Made by a program: the position numbers and the translations under genes | The notes under the pieces: generated by a model | What the model saw: only the letters and a program-made list of their open reading frames with translations | Told to the model about the DNA's origin: nothing | The model's database searches: none | In this document: positions 43,952 through 53,018 of the stretch, one piece after another | Layout: every line of letters starts with the position of its first letter | Numbering within the stretch: the first letter of the stretch is position 1 | NCBI RefSeq assembly: GCF_002263515.1 | Contig: NZ_CP022752.1 | Location: 1,798,001 to 1,862,000 of the forward strand | From: Actinopolyspora erythraea | Lineage (GTDB): Bacteria; Actinomycetota; Actinomycetes; Mycobacteriales; Pseudonocardiaceae | Reading direction: 5' to 3' | DNA: 64,000 nucleotides

Positions 43952-44650
43952 TCAGTCCTCGGAAACGTCCTCCGCTGGCCAGGTGTTCCGGGCGTCGAGG
44001 TAGTCGATCAGCAGTTTCCCGAGCGTTCGCAGGTGCTCCCGCATCGTCTCCTCGGCGCTGCCGGGGTCGCCGCTCTCCAGGGCCCGCAACACCGCGCCGT
44101 GTTCGCGAACGCACGAGCGTGGCCATCCCGCGGCGGCCAGGGCCTGTTCCCGGGGGGCGTAGCGACTCGCCAGCTCGAAGAACCACGCGAGTTTGTGCGC
44201 TCCGGAGGCCTCGCCGAGCTCCCGGTGGAACCGGGTGAGCGACTCGGCGGCCGTCGCGGTGTCCCCCGACTCGTCGGCGCGGGACAGCTCGTGCTGCAAC
44301 GTTCGCAGGCGTTCCAGTCGCTCCTCGGTGATCCGCCCGGTACAGCGGCCCGCGAGTTTGCCGGCCAGCACGGCCCGCAGCTCGAAGATGTCGTCCAGGT
44401 CCTGCCGGCTCGGCGGTGCCACCGCGAACCCCTGGCGCGGTTCCAGCTCCACGAACCCTTCCGCGGACAGGGCGATCAGCGCCTCCCGGACCGGGGTCAC
44501 GCTGATCCCCAGCTCCTCGGCGAGCTGGTCCAGCCGCAGGTACTCCCCTTCCTGCACCTGGCCGGTGATGATCTGCTCGCGGATGTGCACCGCGACTTCC
44601 TCGGGCAGCTGGGGTCTGCGTCCGCGGGATGGTGATCCGGATGCGGCCAT
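43952..44650 (-). CDS. GntR family transcriptional regulator
   Basis: 232 residues: winged helix (LDQLAEELGISVTPVREALIALSAEGFVELEPRQGFAV, read at ~40-77) and a FadR/VanR-type FCD helical domain (~80-215). ATG at 44650 (MAASGSPSRG) with GGGAG 4 nt upstream. Divergent from a PucR-type regulator; a 16-nt palindrome lies in the gap. Target not evident. Confidence 0.88.
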   Translation of the reverse strand: MAASGSPSRGRRPQLPEEVAVHIREQIITGQVQEGEYLRLDQLAEELGISVTPVREALIALSAEGFVELEPRQGFAVAPPSRQDLDDIFELRAVLAGKLAGRCTGRITEERLERLRTLQHELSRADESGDTATAAESLTRFHRELGEASGAHKLAWFFELASRYAPREQALAAAGWPRSCVREHGAVLRALESGDPGSAEETMREHLRTLGKLLIDYLDARNTWPAEDVSED

Positions 44651-44775
44651 CGAACTCCCGATCGTCGCGCGGGTGTGGCACCGATCGCGGTCGCCCGTGC
44701 CACCGGGACTCGTCCCGAACAGGGGACGGGACCGAATTGTCGGTGAATACCGCCTCGCGCGCATCGTGTGCGGTG

Positions 44776-44791
44776 CGGGACCGTGGTCCCG
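44776..44791. promoter_or_regulatory. Palindrome between the GntR and PucR genes
   Basis: CGGGACC-GT-GGTCCCG, 7-bp arms with a 2-nt centre, in the 281-nt divergent gap. Its form (GGnnnnnCC core) would suit a GntR dimer. Candidate autoregulatory operator. Confidence 0.4.
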
Positions 44792-44931
44792 TCCCGTCCG
44801 CGCCCGGCGGAGCCGAGAGCGGTCTTCGAGCTTCCAGTGCTGCTGCGCTGCGAATTCCCGGACGGTGCTTTTTCGTTCGTCCGTCGGGGCGCGCTCGTCG
44901 CGGTGACTACGGCGTATCGTCTGGAGGCGTG

Positions 44932-46176
44932 GTGGCTGATCCCTTCACAGGTGACGTCCACGGGGAACTGACCCACAACCTCCCCGACGGTCGCGCCGAA
45001 CAGATTACGCGTTCGCTGGCGGAGAAGTGCCTCGACGACGTGCCCGGGCTCGCCCAGCGGCTCATGGACGCGATCTTCACCGACAACCCGGAGTGGACCG
45101 ACTACCGCCCCGTCCCACGTGAGGACCTGTGGGAGGGGTGTGCCAACTACCTCGCCCGTGCGCTGCACGTGCTCAGCGGGCGTGTCCCCCGTGGGGAGGA
45201 CGACTCGGTCGCGGCCGCGATCGGCAGGCGGCGCGCCGAACAGGGAGTTCCACTCGAGGTGATGCTGCGGACCTTCCGCCTCGGCGGGCGCATCCTGTGG
45301 GAGGCGTTGGTCGAACGGGCCCATGCCGACAAGGTCGATCCGGACGCCGTGCTCGGTGCCGCCACCACGATGTGGACGGTGATCGACGCGCTGTCCTCCG
45401 CGTTGTCCACCTCCTACCGCAATACCGAGCTGGAGCAGCTGCGCAGCGACGACCAGCGCAGGCACGCGCTGGTGGAGGACCTGCTCGGTGGCCGGGCCAG
45501 GGACACCGCCTTCGCGCAGCGGACCGCGAAGGAACTCGACCTGCCCACTTCGGGGCCCTACGTCGTGGTCGTGGCCGAGATGGTCCCGGACGGCAGCTTC
45601 GCGCTGCGAGGGCAGCAGGCCGCTCTCGCGGCGTTGCACATCCGCTCCGTCTGGCAGGTCAGGGCGGACAGCCTGGTGGGGCTGATCGCGCTGGAGCAGC
45701 ACGACGAGTCGAGCGCGCTGGCGGCGCTGCGGCAGTTGGTCAGAGGGAGGGCCGCCGCCTCCCCGGTGGTCAACGGGCTCGCGGAAGCGGGGATGGCGCA
45801 CGAGCTCGCCCTCACGGCGCTGGGAACCTCGGCCCCCGGGGCGGTGGAGCTGGTCTCGCTGCAGCAGCGCTACCCCGAGGCGCTGCTGGTCCAGTCGCCC
45901 GACCTCGCGAGGCGGCTGCTGGACGACCAGTTCGGCGAGATCCTCGCGCTGCAACCCAAGGAGCGGGACATGCTGCTGGAGACCCTCGCCGCTTGGCTGG
46001 AGGAGAACTGCTCCACGGCCAACGCCGCCGTGCGGCTGCACTGCCACCGCAACACGGTGCTCAACCGGCTGCACCGGATCACGACGTTGATCGGCAGGCC
46101 GCTGCACGGGCGTGACTCCTACGTCGCGCTCTCGTTGGCGCTGTCCGCTCTGCGGATGCGCACCAACGGGCTTTGA
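44932..46176 (+). CDS. PucR family transcriptional regulator (CdaR-like)
   Basis: 414 residues: an N-terminal helical domain (~20-150; RsbRD-type pattern EQITRSLAEKCLDDVPGLAQRLMD), a GGDEF-like middle domain and the C-terminal PucR helix-turn-helix (LLETLAAWLEENCSTANAAVRLHCHRNTVLNRLHRI, read at ~345-380). Such proteins activate catabolic or central metabolic genes. I chose the GTG at 44932, with GGAGG 4 nt upstream. It lies just upstream of the pdh operon in the same direction but is separated by a terminator, so it may regulate that operon in trans. Confidence 0.85.
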   Translation: MADPFTGDVHGELTHNLPDGRAEQITRSLAEKCLDDVPGLAQRLMDAIFTDNPEWTDYRPVPREDLWEGCANYLARALHVLSGRVPRGEDDSVAAAIGRRRAEQGVPLEVMLRTFRLGGRILWEALVERAHADKVDPDAVLGAATTMWTVIDALSSALSTSYRNTELEQLRSDDQRRHALVEDLLGGRARDTAFAQRTAKELDLPTSGPYVVVVAEMVPDGSFALRGQQAALAALHIRSVWQVRADSLVGLIALEQHDESSALAALRQLVRGRAAASPVVNGLAEAGMAHELALTALGTSAPGAVELVSLQQRYPEALLVQSPDLARRLLDDQFGEILALQPKERDMLLETLAAWLEENCSTANAAVRLHCHRNTVLNRLHRITTLIGRPLHGRDSYVALSLALSALRMRTNGL

Positions 46177-46205
46177 GGAACAGCCGCGCCGCGCTGCGTC
46201 AACCG

Positions 46206-46232
46206 TCGCGGCGGGGAAATTGCCGCGATTTT
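46206..46232 (+). terminator. Intrinsic terminator of the PucR gene
   Basis: TCGCGGC/GCCGCGA stem with a 9-nt loop followed by TTTT, one of the few hairpins here with a T-run. 29 nt after the stop. Confidence 0.7.
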
Positions 46233-46295
46233 GACGCCGCGATCGCTCGTGCTCGTTTTCTGTTGACCGCGTTGCCTGCTTGAAGGCCAGATTTA

Positions 46296-46327
46296 TACGT
46301 TACGTGTTTAATTGAACGCGTTATGTA
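46296..46327. promoter_or_regulatory. Imperfect palindrome upstream of the lpd-pdh operon
   Basis: 32-nt AT-rich palindrome centred on AATT, 12 of 16 arm positions paired. TTGAAC at its centre (46312-46317) with TAGTGG (46334-46339) 16 nt on could be the operon promoter, so the palindrome would overlap the -35. The rest of the 302-nt gap shows nothing else. Confidence 0.45.
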
Positions 46328-46478
46328 GCTGAATAGTGGGACTGATGTGCGAGGTGCACAGTGACCGAGGGTCAACTCTGGGCGTGGCGGCATGGCGCCA
46401 CCGTGGTCCCGGTCACGACACTCGAAACGCGACAGTTCGAGGCTTCTCGGCGGGTGCGAAGCAAAGGAGCACAGCGAA

Positions 46479-47939
46479 GTGCAGGAATTCGACCTCCTTG
46501 TGGTGGGCGGCGGCCCTGGTGGCTACGTCGCGGCGATCCGTGCGGCCCAGCGGGGCCTGTCGGTCGGTCTGGTGGAGAAGGAGAAAGCGGGCGGCGTGTG
46601 CCTGAACTGGGGGTGCATCCCGACCAAGGCGATGCTGCGCTCCGCCGAGGTCTACGAGACGGTGCTGCACTCCGCTGACTTCGGGGTGCGGGCGGAGAAC
46701 GTGGCGCTGGACTTCGGGGCGGTGACCCGCCGCAAGGACGGTGTCGTCAAGAACCTCACCGACGGCGTGGCCGGACTGCTCAAGGCCAACGGGGTCACCG
46801 TCATCGACGGTCACGCCAGGTTCACCGGCCCCAACACCGTGGACGTTCACCCCAACGGGGAGTCCCCGCTCGGTGAGGGAGGCCCGCGCTACGCGGCCGA
46901 GCCGGCGGGCGGGCAGCCCGTCGAACGGGTCACCGGGCGCGACGTGATCATCGCGGCCGGGTCGGTGCCCGCCCGGCTTCCCATTCCGGGAGCCGACCTC
47001 CCCGGCGTGATCACCTCTGACGGTGCTTTCGGTCTCCAGGAGGTCCCTAAGCGAATCGCCGTGATCGGCGGCAGCGCCGTCGGGGCGGAGTGGGCCAGCA
47101 TGTTCGCCACCTTCGGCAGCGAGGTCACCGTGGTGGAGATGGCCTCCAGTCTGGTTCCGATCGAGGACGCCGAGGTCGGCAAGGCTCTCGGCCGCTCCAT
47201 GAGCAAGAGCGGGGTGCGGGTGCTCACCGACTCCACGGTCTCGGCCATCGAGCAGGCCGAGGGGGCGCTGCGGGTCCACGTGGACGGCTCCAAGGCACAG
47301 CAGCTCGACGTCGACGTGGTCCTGATGGGGGTGGGCCGCAAGCCCAACACCGCGTCCCTGGGGCTCGACGCGACCGGCGTCGCCACCGACGAGCGCGGTT
47401 TCGTGCGGGTCGACGAGAAGCTGCGGACCAACGTCGACCATGTCTACGCCATCGGAGACGTCACGGGTAAGGCACTGCTCGCGCACGTGGCCTCCCACCA
47501 GGGCGTGGTCGCCGTCGAGACCATCACCGGTCACGAGGCCCACATCGACTACGGCGTCGTTCCCGCGGCCACGTTCACCCATCCGGAGATCGCCAGCGTC
47601 GGTCTCACCGAAGCGGCCGCCAAGGAGCACGGCCACGATGTCGTCACCAGCCGTTTCCCCTTCGCCGCCCTGGGAAGGTCCAAGACCACCGGGGACGAGG
47701 AGGGCTTCATGAAGATCGTGGCGGGCAGCAAGCACGGCGAGATCCTCGGCGTGCACGTCATAGGCCCGTCCGCCAGCGATCTGATCACCGAGGGAACCCT
47801 GGCCATCAGTCTCGAGGCCACCCTCGACGAACTCGCCGACACGATCCACGCCCACCCCACGCTGGGGGAGATCGGTATGGAGTCCGCCATGTCGGCGTTG
47901 GGGCTACCGCTGCACACCGCGCCGCCGCGACGTCGCTGA
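46479..47939 (+). CDS. lpdA: Dihydrolipoamide dehydrogenase (E3)
   Basis: FAD enzyme reoxidising the lipoyl arm of E2 with NAD+. 486 residues. FAD loop VVGGGPGGYVAAI; redox disulfide C41 and C46 (GGVCLNWGCIPTK); NAD loop VIGGSAVGAEWASMF; active-site His in HAHPTLGE near the C-terminus. GTG at 46479 with AAAGGAG upstream. A ~12-residue insertion rich in Gly/Pro/Glu near residue 130-145 is unusual but lies in a surface loop. First gene of the pyruvate dehydrogenase set. Confidence 0.93.
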   Translation: MQEFDLLVVGGGPGGYVAAIRAAQRGLSVGLVEKEKAGGVCLNWGCIPTKAMLRSAEVYETVLHSADFGVRAENVALDFGAVTRRKDGVVKNLTDGVAGLLKANGVTVIDGHARFTGPNTVDVHPNGESPLGEGGPRYAAEPAGGQPVERVTGRDVIIAAGSVPARLPIPGADLPGVITSDGAFGLQEVPKRIAVIGGSAVGAEWASMFATFGSEVTVVEMASSLVPIEDAEVGKALGRSMSKSGVRVLTDSTVSAIEQAEGALRVHVDGSKAQQLDVDVVLMGVGRKPNTASLGLDATGVATDERGFVRVDEKLRTNVDHVYAIGDVTGKALLAHVASHQGVVAVETITGHEAHIDYGVVPAATFTHPEIASVGLTEAAAKEHGHDVVTSRFPFAALGRSKTTGDEEGFMKIVAGSKHGEILGVHVIGPSASDLITEGTLAISLEATLDELADTIHAHPTLGEIGMESAMSALGLPLHTAPPRRR

Positions 47940-48080
47940 GCGCGGCGGAGCTCCCGAACTCGGTCCCGCCTCCCCGGGTGGGGCCGCACCAAGGCATCGG
48001 CGTCCGACCGTTCTCGCACGCGCCGCGTCGTCCCGGTCGCAGCGACGCCGCAACCACCCACTCGAAAAAGGGGATCTCTC

Positions 48081-49199
48081 ATGGCGGAGACCGCTACCCG
48101 TAGCAAGCCGGCAAGCTCCGGATCGAAGAGCCGCCGCGGCACCCGTTCGGGCGGCAATCGGGTGCAGCAGCGTCAGGGGAAAACCGCGCTGGGGTCCGAG
48201 TCCCAGGACACCCTGCGTGACTACTTCCGGCAGATGAGCCTCATCCGGCGGTTCGAGGAACGCGCCGCACAGGGCTACACCCAGGCCAAGGTCGGTGGTT
48301 ACTGCCACCTCAACCTGGGCGAGGAAGCCACGGTGGTCGGGCTCATGAGCGCGTTGCGCCGCTCCGACTACCTCTTCACCAACTACCGGGAGCACGGTTA
48401 CGCGATCGCCAAGGGGATCGAGCCCGGCAGGGTGATGGCCGAGCTGTACGGCCGCACCACCGGAACCTCCAAGGGGCTGGGCGGTTCCATGCACATGTTC
48501 GACACCGAGGTGGGGCTGCTCGGTGGTTACGGCATCGTCGGCGGACAGATTCCGCTGGCCACCGGCGCCGCGCTCGCCATCGACTACCGGGGTGGCGACG
48601 AGGTCGTGATGTGCCAGATGGGTGACGGCACGACCAACATCGGTGCCTTCCACGAGTCGATGAACATCGCGGCGCTGTGGAACCTGCCCGTGGTGTTCGT
48701 GGTGATCAACAACCACCTGGGCATGGGAACCACGGTCGACATGGCCTCCGCGGAGTCCGAGCTGTACAAGCGTGCGGTCGCCTACCGCATGCACGGTGAG
48801 CGGGTCGACGGCAATGACGTGGTGGCCGTCCAGGAGGCGGCCGGTCGGCTGGTCGAACACGCCAGGAAGACCGGTGAGCCGGCCATGCTGGAGGCGGTCA
48901 GCCACCGGATGAAGGGCCACTCGGTGGTCGATCCGGCGAAGTACCGCAGTGCCGAGGACGCCGAGGCCGCGCGGGAGGCCGACCCGGTCGCGGCGTTCCG
49001 CTCCCAGCTGATCTCGGCGGGTGTGCTCGACGAGGACGGCGCCGCCGAGATCGAGCGCGAGGTACAGGCCGATGTGGACGCCGCCGTGGCCTTCGCCGAC
49101 GACAGTCCGCACCCGGACCCGGCCACCCTGTTCGACTACACCTACGCCACCCCGGTCGCCAACGACTCCCGAAGGCTGCCGGCCGATCCCGTCTTCTGA
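48081..49199 (+). CDS. pdhA: Pyruvate dehydrogenase E1 component, alpha subunit
   Basis: TPP-dependent decarboxylase subunit. 372 residues; a ~40-residue basic, disordered N-terminus precedes LRDYFRQMSLIRRFEERAAQGY. The TPP motif runs from GDGTTNIGAFHESMN to VVINN (~180-212); GGSMHMFD and the phosphorylation-loop-like region are present. The alpha2-beta2 E1 form is less usual than the single-chain AceE of actinobacteria. ATG at 48081 with AAGGGG upstream; 141 nt after lpdA. Confidence 0.9.
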   Translation: MAETATRSKPASSGSKSRRGTRSGGNRVQQRQGKTALGSESQDTLRDYFRQMSLIRRFEERAAQGYTQAKVGGYCHLNLGEEATVVGLMSALRRSDYLFTNYREHGYAIAKGIEPGRVMAELYGRTTGTSKGLGGSMHMFDTEVGLLGGYGIVGGQIPLATGAALAIDYRGGDEVVMCQMGDGTTNIGAFHESMNIAALWNLPVVFVVINNHLGMGTTVDMASAESELYKRAVAYRMHGERVDGNDVVAVQEAAGRLVEHARKTGEPAMLEAVSHRMKGHSVVDPAKYRSAEDAEAAREADPVAAFRSQLISAGVLDEDGAAEIEREVQADVDAAVAFADDSPHPDPATLFDYTYATPVANDSRRLPADPVF

Positions 49200-49330
49200 C
49201 GGGGACATTCCCGAACTCGCGCGACGGTCCCCGGGCCTCGCGAGAGCGAACCACCGAATCACACCCCGCCACGAGGCGCCGGGGCCGCGCGAGCGGCCCC
49301 ACGGCGCGACCATCTCCAGGAGATAGACCG

Positions 49331-50323
49331 TTGGCCGTCATCACCTATCGGCAAGCGCTGCACGACACGCTGCGCGAGGAAATGCTCTCCGACGAGAACG
49401 TCTTCCTCATCGGAGAAGAGATCGGAGTCTTCGAGGGCTCCTACAAGATCACCGCCGGCCTGCTCGAGGAGTTCGGCGAGAAGCGGGTGCGCGACACCCC
49501 GATCGCCGAGGAGGGCTTCGTCGGCGCCGCGGTGGGAGCCGCGATGCTGGGGCTGCGTCCGGTCGTCGAGCTGATGACGATCAACTTCTCGCTGCTGGCG
49601 CTGGACCAGATCGTCAACCACGCCGCGAAGATCTACGGCATGTTCGGCGGCCAGTCCAGCGCCCCGATGGTGCTGCGTACCCCCGGTGGGGGAGGGCAGC
49701 AGCTGGGGGCGACCCACTCGCAGAACATCGAGCTGTACTACGCGTTCGTTCCCGGGCTGAAGGTCGTCGCGCCGAGCACCCCCGCCGACGCCCGCGCGCT
49801 GCTGAAGGCCTCGCTCGCCGACAACGATCCGGTGCTGTTCCTGGAGAACCTCGCGCTCTACAACACCAAGGGCGAGGTTCCCGAGGACGCTCCGCCCGCC
49901 GAGATCGGCAAGGCCGGTATCACCCGGACCGGCAGTGACATCACCATCATCGGGTACTCGCGCATGGCCACCGTGGCCACCCAGGTCGCCGAGCAGCTGA
50001 GCGAGGAGGGCATCTCCGCCGAGGTGATCGACCTGCGCAGTCTCCGTCCGCTGGACCGGGAGACCCTGGTGGAATCCGTTCGCAAGACCGGATGCGCCGT
50101 GATCACCGAGGACGACTGGCTGACCTACGGCGTCGGTGCGGAGATCGCGGCCTCCATCTCCGACGGCGCCTTCGACTACCTCGACGCCCCGGTTCGTCGC
50201 GTCGCCGCCGCCGAGGTTCCGCTGCCGTACGCCAAGCCCCTGGAACGCGCGGCGCTGCCCTCCGCCGAGTCGCTCAAAACCGCGGTGCGCCAGACGCTCG
50301 AGGCGGTCGGGCACCGTCGCTGA
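49331..50323 (+). CDS. pdhB: Pyruvate dehydrogenase E1 component, beta subunit
   Basis: 330 residues: VITYRQALHDTLREEM, GVFEGSYKITAGL, the TPP-side DTPIAEEGFVGAAVGAAMLG and the C-terminal transketolase domain (ITIIGYSRMATVATQVAEQL). The match is to pyruvate rather than branched-chain E1-beta (inference from overall pattern). TTG start at 49331 with AGGAG 8 nt upstream. 131 nt after pdhA. Completes the E1 heterotetramer. Confidence 0.9.
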   Translation: MAVITYRQALHDTLREEMLSDENVFLIGEEIGVFEGSYKITAGLLEEFGEKRVRDTPIAEEGFVGAAVGAAMLGLRPVVELMTINFSLLALDQIVNHAAKIYGMFGGQSSAPMVLRTPGGGGQQLGATHSQNIELYYAFVPGLKVVAPSTPADARALLKASLADNDPVLFLENLALYNTKGEVPEDAPPAEIGKAGITRTGSDITIIGYSRMATVATQVAEQLSEEGISAEVIDLRSLRPLDRETLVESVRKTGCAVITEDDWLTYGVGAEIAASISDGAFDYLDAPVRRVAAAEVPLPYAKPLERAALPSAESLKTAVRQTLEAVGHRR

Positions 50324-50446
50324 CACATCCCGCAGCAAGGCGCAGGCTCACCTCGGACTCACCCCGACAGCCGAGGGACAGCACCGGCGGGAGCTCGTTC
50401 GAGGCGGGACCGAGGTGAGCCGGACCACCAGGATCCGAGGAAGACC

Positions 50447-51739
50447 ATGACCGAGATTCACATGCCGCGCCTTTCCGACACGATGGAGGAAGGCGTTATC
50501 TCCACCTGGCACAAGCAGGTGGGTGACCAGATCAACCGCGGCGACGTCGTGGCCGAGATCGAGACCGACAAGGCCGTCATGGAGATGGAGGCCTACGACG
50601 ACGGGGTGCTGGAGAAGATCCTCGTCGGCGAGGGGGAGACCGTGCCCATCGGCGTCCCCATCGGACTGATGGGGGACGGTTCGGGGGCCGCCGCGGCGGC
50701 CGGGCCCTCCGACAGCGGTGCCCAGGAGTCGTCGGCCGGTTCCGAGGATGCCGAGGCGAGCACCGACTCCGCGGCGGCTGAGACCGCACCCCGCACCGCG
50801 GCTCTCTCCTCGGGCGAGTCCGGGGCGGAGCCGCACGGCCGTCCCAAGGCCTCCCCGCTCGCCCGCGCCGTCGCCAGGGAGAAGGGGGTCGACCTCTCCA
50901 CTGTGACCGGCACCGGGCCCGGCGGGCGCATCATCCGGGTCGACATCGAGGCCGCGGCCGAGGCCGCTACCGATGGTGCGGAACAGCGGCGGTCGCAGGT
51001 GCCCGAGTCGCGCCCCGCCGAGCGTTCGGAAGCCGAGCAGCGGGATCCGGACCTCGAGGAGATCCCGCTGAGCAACATCCGCAAGGTCACGGCCCGGCGG
51101 CTGACCGAGAGCAAGCAGCAGGCGCCGCACTTCTACCTGACCAGCGCCGTCGACGTCACCGACCTGGTCTCGTTCCGCGCCGACCTCAACGAGCGGCTGC
51201 AGGCCTCGGGCGGACCGAAGGTCAGCGTGAACGACCTGGTGGTCAAGGCCTGCGCCACCGCCTTGCGCGCCAACCCCTCGGTCAACGTCTCGTTCCGGGA
51301 CGAGAAGCTGTTCCAGCACAAGCGGGTCCACCTCGGTGTCGCCGTGGCGCTGGACTCGGGACTGGTAGTGCCGGTCATCCCCGACGCCGACCGCAAGAGC
51401 GTCTCGGAGATCGCCGCCGAGGGCAAGGAGAAGGCCGAGCGAGCCAGGGACGGCAAGCTCAAGCCGGACGAGATGTCGGGGAGCACCTTCAGCGTGTCCA
51501 ACCTGGGCATGTTCGGTATCGAGGAGTTCTCCGCGGTCATCAACCCGCCGGAGGCCGCCATCCTCGCCGTCGGTGCGACCCGTGAGGAGGTGCAGGTCCA
51601 CGACGGCGAGTTCGTGGTGCGCAAGATGATGCGCATGACCCTGTCCGCCGACCACCGCGCGGTGGACGGCGCCGTGGGCGCCGTGTTCATGCAGCAGCTC
51701 ACCTCGCTGCTGCAGGACCCCATCCGGATCATCGCCTGA
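50447..51739 (+). CDS. pdhC: Dihydrolipoamide acetyltransferase (E2) of pyruvate dehydrogenase
   Basis: 430 residues, one lipoyl domain with K42 in IETDKAVMEM, an Ala/Ser/Glu-rich linker (~80-130), a peripheral-subunit binding domain (ASPLARAVAREKGVDLSTVTGTGPGGRI, read at ~140-167), second linker, and the catalytic core ending in SADHRAVDGAVGA with H403. ATG at 50447 after GAGGAAG. Last gene before a strong terminator. It assembles the complex core and transfers acetyl to CoA. Confidence 0.93.
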   Translation: MTEIHMPRLSDTMEEGVISTWHKQVGDQINRGDVVAEIETDKAVMEMEAYDDGVLEKILVGEGETVPIGVPIGLMGDGSGAAAAAGPSDSGAQESSAGSEDAEASTDSAAAETAPRTAALSSGESGAEPHGRPKASPLARAVAREKGVDLSTVTGTGPGGRIIRVDIEAAAEAATDGAEQRRSQVPESRPAERSEAEQRDPDLEEIPLSNIRKVTARRLTESKQQAPHFYLTSAVDVTDLVSFRADLNERLQASGGPKVSVNDLVVKACATALRANPSVNVSFRDEKLFQHKRVHLGVAVALDSGLVVPVIPDADRKSVSEIAAEGKEKAERARDGKLKPDEMSGSTFSVSNLGMFGIEEFSAVINPPEAAILAVGATREEVQVHDGEFVVRKMMRMTLSADHRAVDGAVGAVFMQQLTSLLQDPIRIIA

Positions 51740-52058
51740 TCACGCCGGTTCTCCGCCGGGCTCGTCGCGAACCGGCGGAGAACCGGCTCGACCGCCGTGC
51801 CGCCCCGCCGCGGCGGAGAGCGACCCGGGCCGCCTGCTGTCGGGCACGCCGTGACCGGTGGCCGCGGCGTGCCGTTCGGTGCGGGACCGGCGGGGAGGAG
51901 TTCCTGAAGCGGGCCGCTGGTACCGCACGGCAGTTGCCGCGCGCCACCGCCGGGGCGGGCCGGAGGTCCGGCAGGGCAACCGCCGCCATCCTCCGAACGG
52001 ACGAGTTCCCATAGGATCGCGGGGGACGACTGCCGCCCACCTTCGAGGCCCGTACCTG
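51740..52058. other. Intergenic region after the pdh operon
   Basis: 319 GC-rich nt containing the operon terminator at 51744-51787. The remainder shows no feature I recognise apart from the ribosome site of the next gene. Confidence 0.5.
51744..51787 (+). terminator. Terminator of the lpd-pdh operon
   Basis: Perfect 16-bp stem (51744-51759 with 51772-51787) with a 12-nt loop, 4 nt after the pdhC stop. Confidence 0.8.
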
Positions 52059-52862
52059 ATGAACGAGATGTCCGCCGGGGTCCGTGATCTCGGGAGCGGA
52101 TTCACCAGCATCGTCCGCTCGCCGCGGATGCTGCTGTTGGGCGGTGTACCCGCGCTGCTCAGCAGTCTGCTGCTGCTCACCGCCATCGTCGTGCTCGCCC
52201 TCCACAGCGGGGACGTCGCGAACTGGCTGACCCCGTTCGCCGACGGCTGGTCGGAGTGGTGGCGTCGTTCGCTGCGGATCCTGCTGGCCATCGCGCTGGT
52301 CGCCGGGGCGGTGCTGCTCGGCTCGGTGTCGTTCATAGCCCTGACGCTGCTGATCGGGGGCCCCTTCTACGACCATCTCGCCGAACGCACCGAGCGGGAA
52401 CGCGGCCTCGGTGACGACGGTGACGGGGCGGGTGGGGTGCGCCTGCTGTGGCGGGGGCTGGCCGATGCCCTGCGGTTGGTCTGCGTCGGTGTGGTCGGTG
52501 CGGTGGTCCTGTTCGCGCTCGGGTTCGTGCCGGTGCTGGGCCAGACCGTCGTGCCGGTGCTGGGACTGATCTTCGGCGGGTGGCTGGTCGCCCTGGAACT
52601 GACCGGACCGGTGTTCCAGCGACGGGGGATGATGGTGGGCAGGCGTCACCGGATACTGTGGCGCCACCGGCGCACGGTGCTCGGGTTCGCGGTACCGGCG
52701 TATCTGCTGTGCCTGATACCGGTGGCCCAGCTCGTGGTCGTTCCCGCCGCTGTCGTCGGCGGAACTCTGCTGGGGCACCGAGTGCTGGGATCGCGGTGGC
52801 CGGAGGGTCGAACCGCGACGGAGCCCCGGACGAGCGGTGGAACTCCGGCTGAGTCCGGCTGA
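52059..52862 (+). CDS. EI24 domain membrane protein (CysZ-like)
   Basis: 267 residues with four or more hydrophobic segments (about 27-50, 70-105, 145-185, 210-240). MNEMSAGVRDLGSGFTSIVRSP at the N-terminus and GGPFYDHLAERTE near 107 are typical of actinobacterial EI24/CysZ family proteins. E. coli CysZ takes up sulfate, but the actinobacterial relatives are not proven transporters. ATG at 52059; the one at 52068 is also possible. Confidence 0.82.
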   Translation: MNEMSAGVRDLGSGFTSIVRSPRMLLLGGVPALLSSLLLLTAIVVLALHSGDVANWLTPFADGWSEWWRRSLRILLAIALVAGAVLLGSVSFIALTLLIGGPFYDHLAERTERERGLGDDGDGAGGVRLLWRGLADALRLVCVGVVGAVVLFALGFVPVLGQTVVPVLGLIFGGWLVALELTGPVFQRRGMMVGRRHRILWRHRRTVLGFAVPAYLLCLIPVAQLVVVPAAVVGGTLLGHRVLGSRWPEGRTATEPRTSGGTPAESG

Positions 52863-53018
52863 GCGCCGTTTTCCCGCCGTCGTCGGTGTTCGTGAGGTTT
52901 TCGGTACGAGCCGGTCACCGCGTCGCAGGTGTGGCCCCGCCCTCCGTCGGCGATTCGCGGGGACTCCCGCGAACGGGGACGGCGAGCGGTAGTGCTCCGG
53001 AACGCAGGAGGGTCCGCT

